Source of the DNA: an uncultured Porphyromonas sp.
GTDB lineage: Bacteria > Bacteroidota > Bacteroidia > Bacteroidales > Porphyromonadaceae
Direction of reading: 5' to 3'
Length of the DNA: 17,721 nucleotides
Assembly: GCA_900554935.1 (NCBI GenBank)
Contig: USJF01000007.1
Coordinates: 1-17,721 of the forward strand
Notes under the pieces: generated by a model
What the model saw: the letters and a program-made list of their open reading frames with translations, nothing else
Database searches by the model: none
Told to the model about the DNA's origin: nothing
Translations under genes and position numbers: made by a program
In this document: piece by piece, positions 15,634-17,721 of the stretch
How positions within the stretch are numbered: position 1 is the stretch's first letter
Layout of the letters: each line of letters starts with the position of its first letter

Positions 15634-16437
15634 TTATATCTCTTTCTTTTTGGCTTCATTCCAAAGTGCATCCATCTCTCCTAGAGTCATCTCTTTAAGG
15701 CTTTTCCCCTCCGCCTTAGCTGTCGACTCAATATAATTAAAGCGACGGATAAACTTCTGGTTGGTTTGCTCCAGACTGGTATCGGGGTCAACGCCATAAA
15801 GACGCCCCATATTGATTAGGCTAAAGAGAAAATCCCCAAGCTCCCCCTCCTTATGTGCTTGATCACCGTCGCCCTCTATTTCGGCACGCAGTTCCCCCAG
15901 CTCTTCATACACCTTGTCCCATACATCACTTCTTTCAGCCCAATCAAAGCCTACATTGGCTGCCTTCTCTTGTACTCGGTAAGACTTGATGATAGAGGGA
16001 AGTCCCTTCGGTACACCTCCCAAAACCGTCTTATTTCCCCCCTTCTCTTTTAGTTTGATCTGCTCCCAATTTAGCTCTACATCATGGGCATTATCTACAT
16101 GTACATTACCGTAGATGTGCGGGTGTCGAAAGATCAGCTTCTCCGCCTCACGGTTACATACATCAGCGAGGTCAAACTGCCCCTTCTCCTCACCTATCTT
16201 GGCATAAAAGAGCACATGGAGTAGCACATCACCCAGCTCCTTAGCCATCTCTATGTGGTCCTCATTAATGATGGCTTCGCTTAGCTCGTACACCTCCTCT
16301 ATCGTATTTGGACGAAGAGATTCATTGGTTTGCTTCGCGTCCCACGGGCACTCCACCCTCAAGCGATCCAGCACATCCAGTAGTCTGCCGAGAGCTTCCA
16401 ACTTCTCTTCACGGCTACTCCTTTTCACTTCTTTCAT
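15634..16437 (-). CDS. mazG: Nucleoside triphosphate pyrophosphohydrolase MazG
   Basis: This enzyme hydrolyses (d)NTPs to monophosphates and pyrophosphate, which helps remove non-canonical nucleotides. The 267-residue, two-domain form matches the E. coli-type MazG. In the first domain are ECPWDAKQTNESLRPNTIEE, with the VYELSEAI helix, and KELGDVLLHVLFYAKIGEE, the EEVYEL...ELGD metal-binding arrangement of all-alpha NTP pyrophosphatases. The second domain repeats it: EELGELRAEIEG, then EGELGDFLFSLINMGRLYGVD. GGVPKGLPSIIKSYRVQEKA links them. The context next to mutS is suggestive, since both limit mutation, but each may have its own transcript start. The ATG at 16437 gives the standard N-terminus. 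Confidence 0.96.
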   Translation of the reverse strand: MKEVKRSSREEKLEALGRLLDVLDRLRVECPWDAKQTNESLRPNTIEEVYELSEAIINEDHIEMAKELGDVLLHVLFYAKIGEEKGQFDLADVCNREAEKLIFRHPHIYGNVHVDNAHDVELNWEQIKLKEKGGNKTVLGGVPKGLPSIIKSYRVQEKAANVGFDWAERSDVWDKVYEELGELRAEIEGDGDQAHKEGELGDFLFSLINMGRLYGVDPDTSLEQTNQKFIRRFNYIESTAKAEGKSLKEMTLGEMDALWNEAKKKEI

Positions 16438-16455
16438 CGTTGTTTATTACAATTG

Positions 16456-16495
16456 ATTGCGTGGGTAGAGTCTTTTGCACCTCTACCCACGCAAT
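16456..16495 (-). terminator. Hairpin between the dsbD-like gene and mazG
   Basis: A perfect 15-bp stem (16456-16470 with 16481-16495) closes a 10-base loop, 14 bases beyond the dsbD-like stop and 18 bases before the mazG start. It has no strong T-tract on the - strand. Termination of the upstream gene is the simplest reading; partial read-through or attenuation into mazG is possible, because no TAnnTTTG box is visible in the 72-base gap. Confidence 0.7.
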
Positions 16496-16509
16496 ACTAT
16501 ATACACTTA

Positions 16510-17721
16510 TCACTGTTGCTTTTTACGATACTCTTCCAGCCCACTCTGTAGCCAATTGACATAGTGGTCTACATCCTTATCAAAGCCAAAGCTAGGGCCA
16601 AGAGGCAAGCCATTGCCATCCAGCATCACATAGAAAGGCTGAGCATTAGAGCCAAACTTATGAGATTGGAAGTAGCTCCACCGCTCTCCGATAGTCTTGA
16701 GCTTGCGGGTGCTATCGCCATCCTTCACCTCAATGTACTTAGGGAGCTTCGTCTTGTCATCCACAATGAGCGTCACGAGGATAAACTCATCATCAATAAT
16801 GCCCTTCACCTTAGGATCAGTCCAGACGGAGGCCTCCATCTCACGGCAGTTGACACACCCGTAGCCCGAGAAGTCGATCAATACCGGCTTACCCTCGCTC
16901 TGCGCAGCACGCATACCACTCTCATAGTCGTGGTACTTAGGGTGTACCTCCGAATCATATAGATTGAAGTCCTGAGTGTAGAGTGGGGGAGCGAAAGCAC
17001 TGATTGCCTTGAGCGGCGCGCCCCATAGTCCTGGCACCATATAGATCGCAAAAGAGAGTGAGATGATGGCGAGGAATAATCGGGTAACGCTTACAAAAGG
17101 AAGGTCGCTATCGTGTGGTAGCTTGAGCTTACCAAGTAGGTAGATACCGAGCAAAGCAAATATCACAATCCATAGTGCCACGAAGGTCTCACGGTCGAGA
17201 ATCCCCCAGCCGTAGGCGAGGTCGGCAACGGAGAGAAACTTCAGCGACAATGCCAGCTCCAGGAAGCCGAGGGGCACCTTGACACTCGTCATCCAGCCAC
17301 CACTCTTCGGCATACTCTGTAGGAAGTTGGGGAATACCGCAAAGAGAGTAAAGGGGAGTGCCAGTGCTACAGCAAAGCCGAGCATCCCAACAGCCGGGCT
17401 AAGGAGACTGCTTCCCGAGGTGGCTGCTTGTACCAATAGGGTACCGATGATAGGGCCTGTGCAGGAGAAAGAGACCAGTGCCAGCGTGAAGGCCATAAAG
17501 AAGATACTCAGTAGACCGCTAGTGCTCTCTGCCTTGGCATCCATCTTATTGGTCCACGATTGTGGAAGGACCAGTTCGAATGCCCCAAAGAAACTAACCG
17601 CAAAGAATACCAGCAGAGCAAAGAATAGGATATTAAAGAGGGCACTTGTCGCCAAGTCATTGAGTGCGCTAGGCCCGAATATCGCTGTAATCAATAGCCC
17701 CAAGGTGAGGTAGATCACGAT
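16510..17721 (-). CDS. dsbD: DsbD-type thiol:disulfide interchange protein (CcdA-like membrane domain plus thioredoxin domain), 5' end missing
   Basis: DsbD-family proteins carry reducing power from cytoplasmic thioredoxin across the inner membrane to periplasmic thiol proteins. The frame is open to the right window edge, and the GTG at 17718 is only an internal codon. The N-terminal region and first membrane helices, with the first membrane Cys, are therefore outside. Numbering from that codon, hydrophobic segments lie at about 1-14, 24-50, 68-98, 108-132, 148-168, 178-197 and 210-230. Cys86 in VSFSCTGPIIG matches the second redox Cys of the membrane domain. Residues about 260-400 form a thioredoxin-like domain with VLIDFSGYGCVNCREME (CVNC at 288-291) and a probable cis-proline in NAQPFY. 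It ends in TGA, followed by a hairpin. Bacteroidota proteins of this kind are often named only thioredoxin family protein, so the symbol is by homology. Confidence 0.88.
   Translation of the reverse strand: MVIYLTLGLLITAIFGPSALNDLATSALFNILFFALLVFFAVSFFGAFELVLPQSWTNKMDAKAESTSGLLSIFFMAFTLALVSFSCTGPIIGTLLVQAATSGSSLLSPAVGMLGFAVALALPFTLFAVFPNFLQSMPKSGGWMTSVKVPLGFLELALSLKFLSVADLAYGWGILDRETFVALWIVIFALLGIYLLGKLKLPHDSDLPFVSVTRLFLAIISLSFAIYMVPGLWGAPLKAISAFAPPLYTQDFNLYDSEVHPKYHDYESGMRAAQSEGKPVLIDFSGYGCVNCREMEASVWTDPKVKGIIDDEFILVTLIVDDKTKLPKYIEVKDGDSTRKLKTIGERWSYFQSHKFGSNAQPFYVMLDGNGLPLGPSFGFDKDVDHYVNWLQSGLEEYRKKQQ

Noticed and set aside
17716..17718. GTG at 17718 as the start of the DsbD-like gene
   Set aside because: The frame continues to the window edge, and the first membrane helices with the first redox Cys are missing, so the true start is outside.

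Overview
The window looks like chromosome from a Bacteroidota bacterium, most likely Porphyromonas or a close relative. Four things suggest this: a bcd-etfB-etfA-crt-hbd butyryl-CoA operon in the order I associate with butyrate-forming Porphyromonas; -7 boxes of the Bacteroidota form TAnnTTTG; almost no Shine-Dalgarno sequences; and a TonB-receptor-type outer-membrane protein with a CarboxypepD_reg-like N-terminal domain. The genus call is inference from gene content and composition, not from a database match.

Positions 1-4423 (+ strand) hold a tight five-gene operon for the reductive half of butyrate synthesis: butyryl-CoA dehydrogenase (5' end outside the window), EtfB, EtfA, a crotonase and 3-hydroxybutyryl-CoA dehydrogenase. 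It ends in a strong hairpin-plus-T-tract terminator at 4451-4491. Hbd has Gly-Arg-Ser where NAD enzymes have an acidic residue, so NADP(H) use is predicted. Thiolase and the terminal step (CoA transferase or butyrate kinase) are not in the window.

Everything from 4887 to the right end is on the - strand. Positions 4424-4886 are a hairpin-rich spacer between the convergent operons. Positions 4887-7217 encode an orphan TonB-receptor-like outer-membrane protein. Positions 7218-7774 are a second non-coding region with similar hairpins, 31-32-bp-spaced direct repeats resembling an insertion-sequence end, and a tandem array of four 22-23-bp palindromes. Next, in transcription order, come a WG-repeat lipoprotein with a C-terminal SH3-like domain (8948-10858) and an unrecognised secreted protein (7775-8920), probably one operon.

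Positions 11098-17721 are housekeeping genes, in transcription order dsbD-like (partial), mazG, mutS, a long-chain polyprenyl diphosphate synthase and gpmA. They serve thiol redox transfer, nucleotide-pool cleaning, mismatch repair, quinone side-chain synthesis and glycolysis. The last three are spaced closely enough to be co-transcribed from a promoter in front of mutS. No tRNA, rRNA, CRISPR array or intact transposase gene was seen. The least explained parts are the two non-coding regions flanking the outer-membrane protein gene and the WG-lipoprotein/secreted-protein pair.
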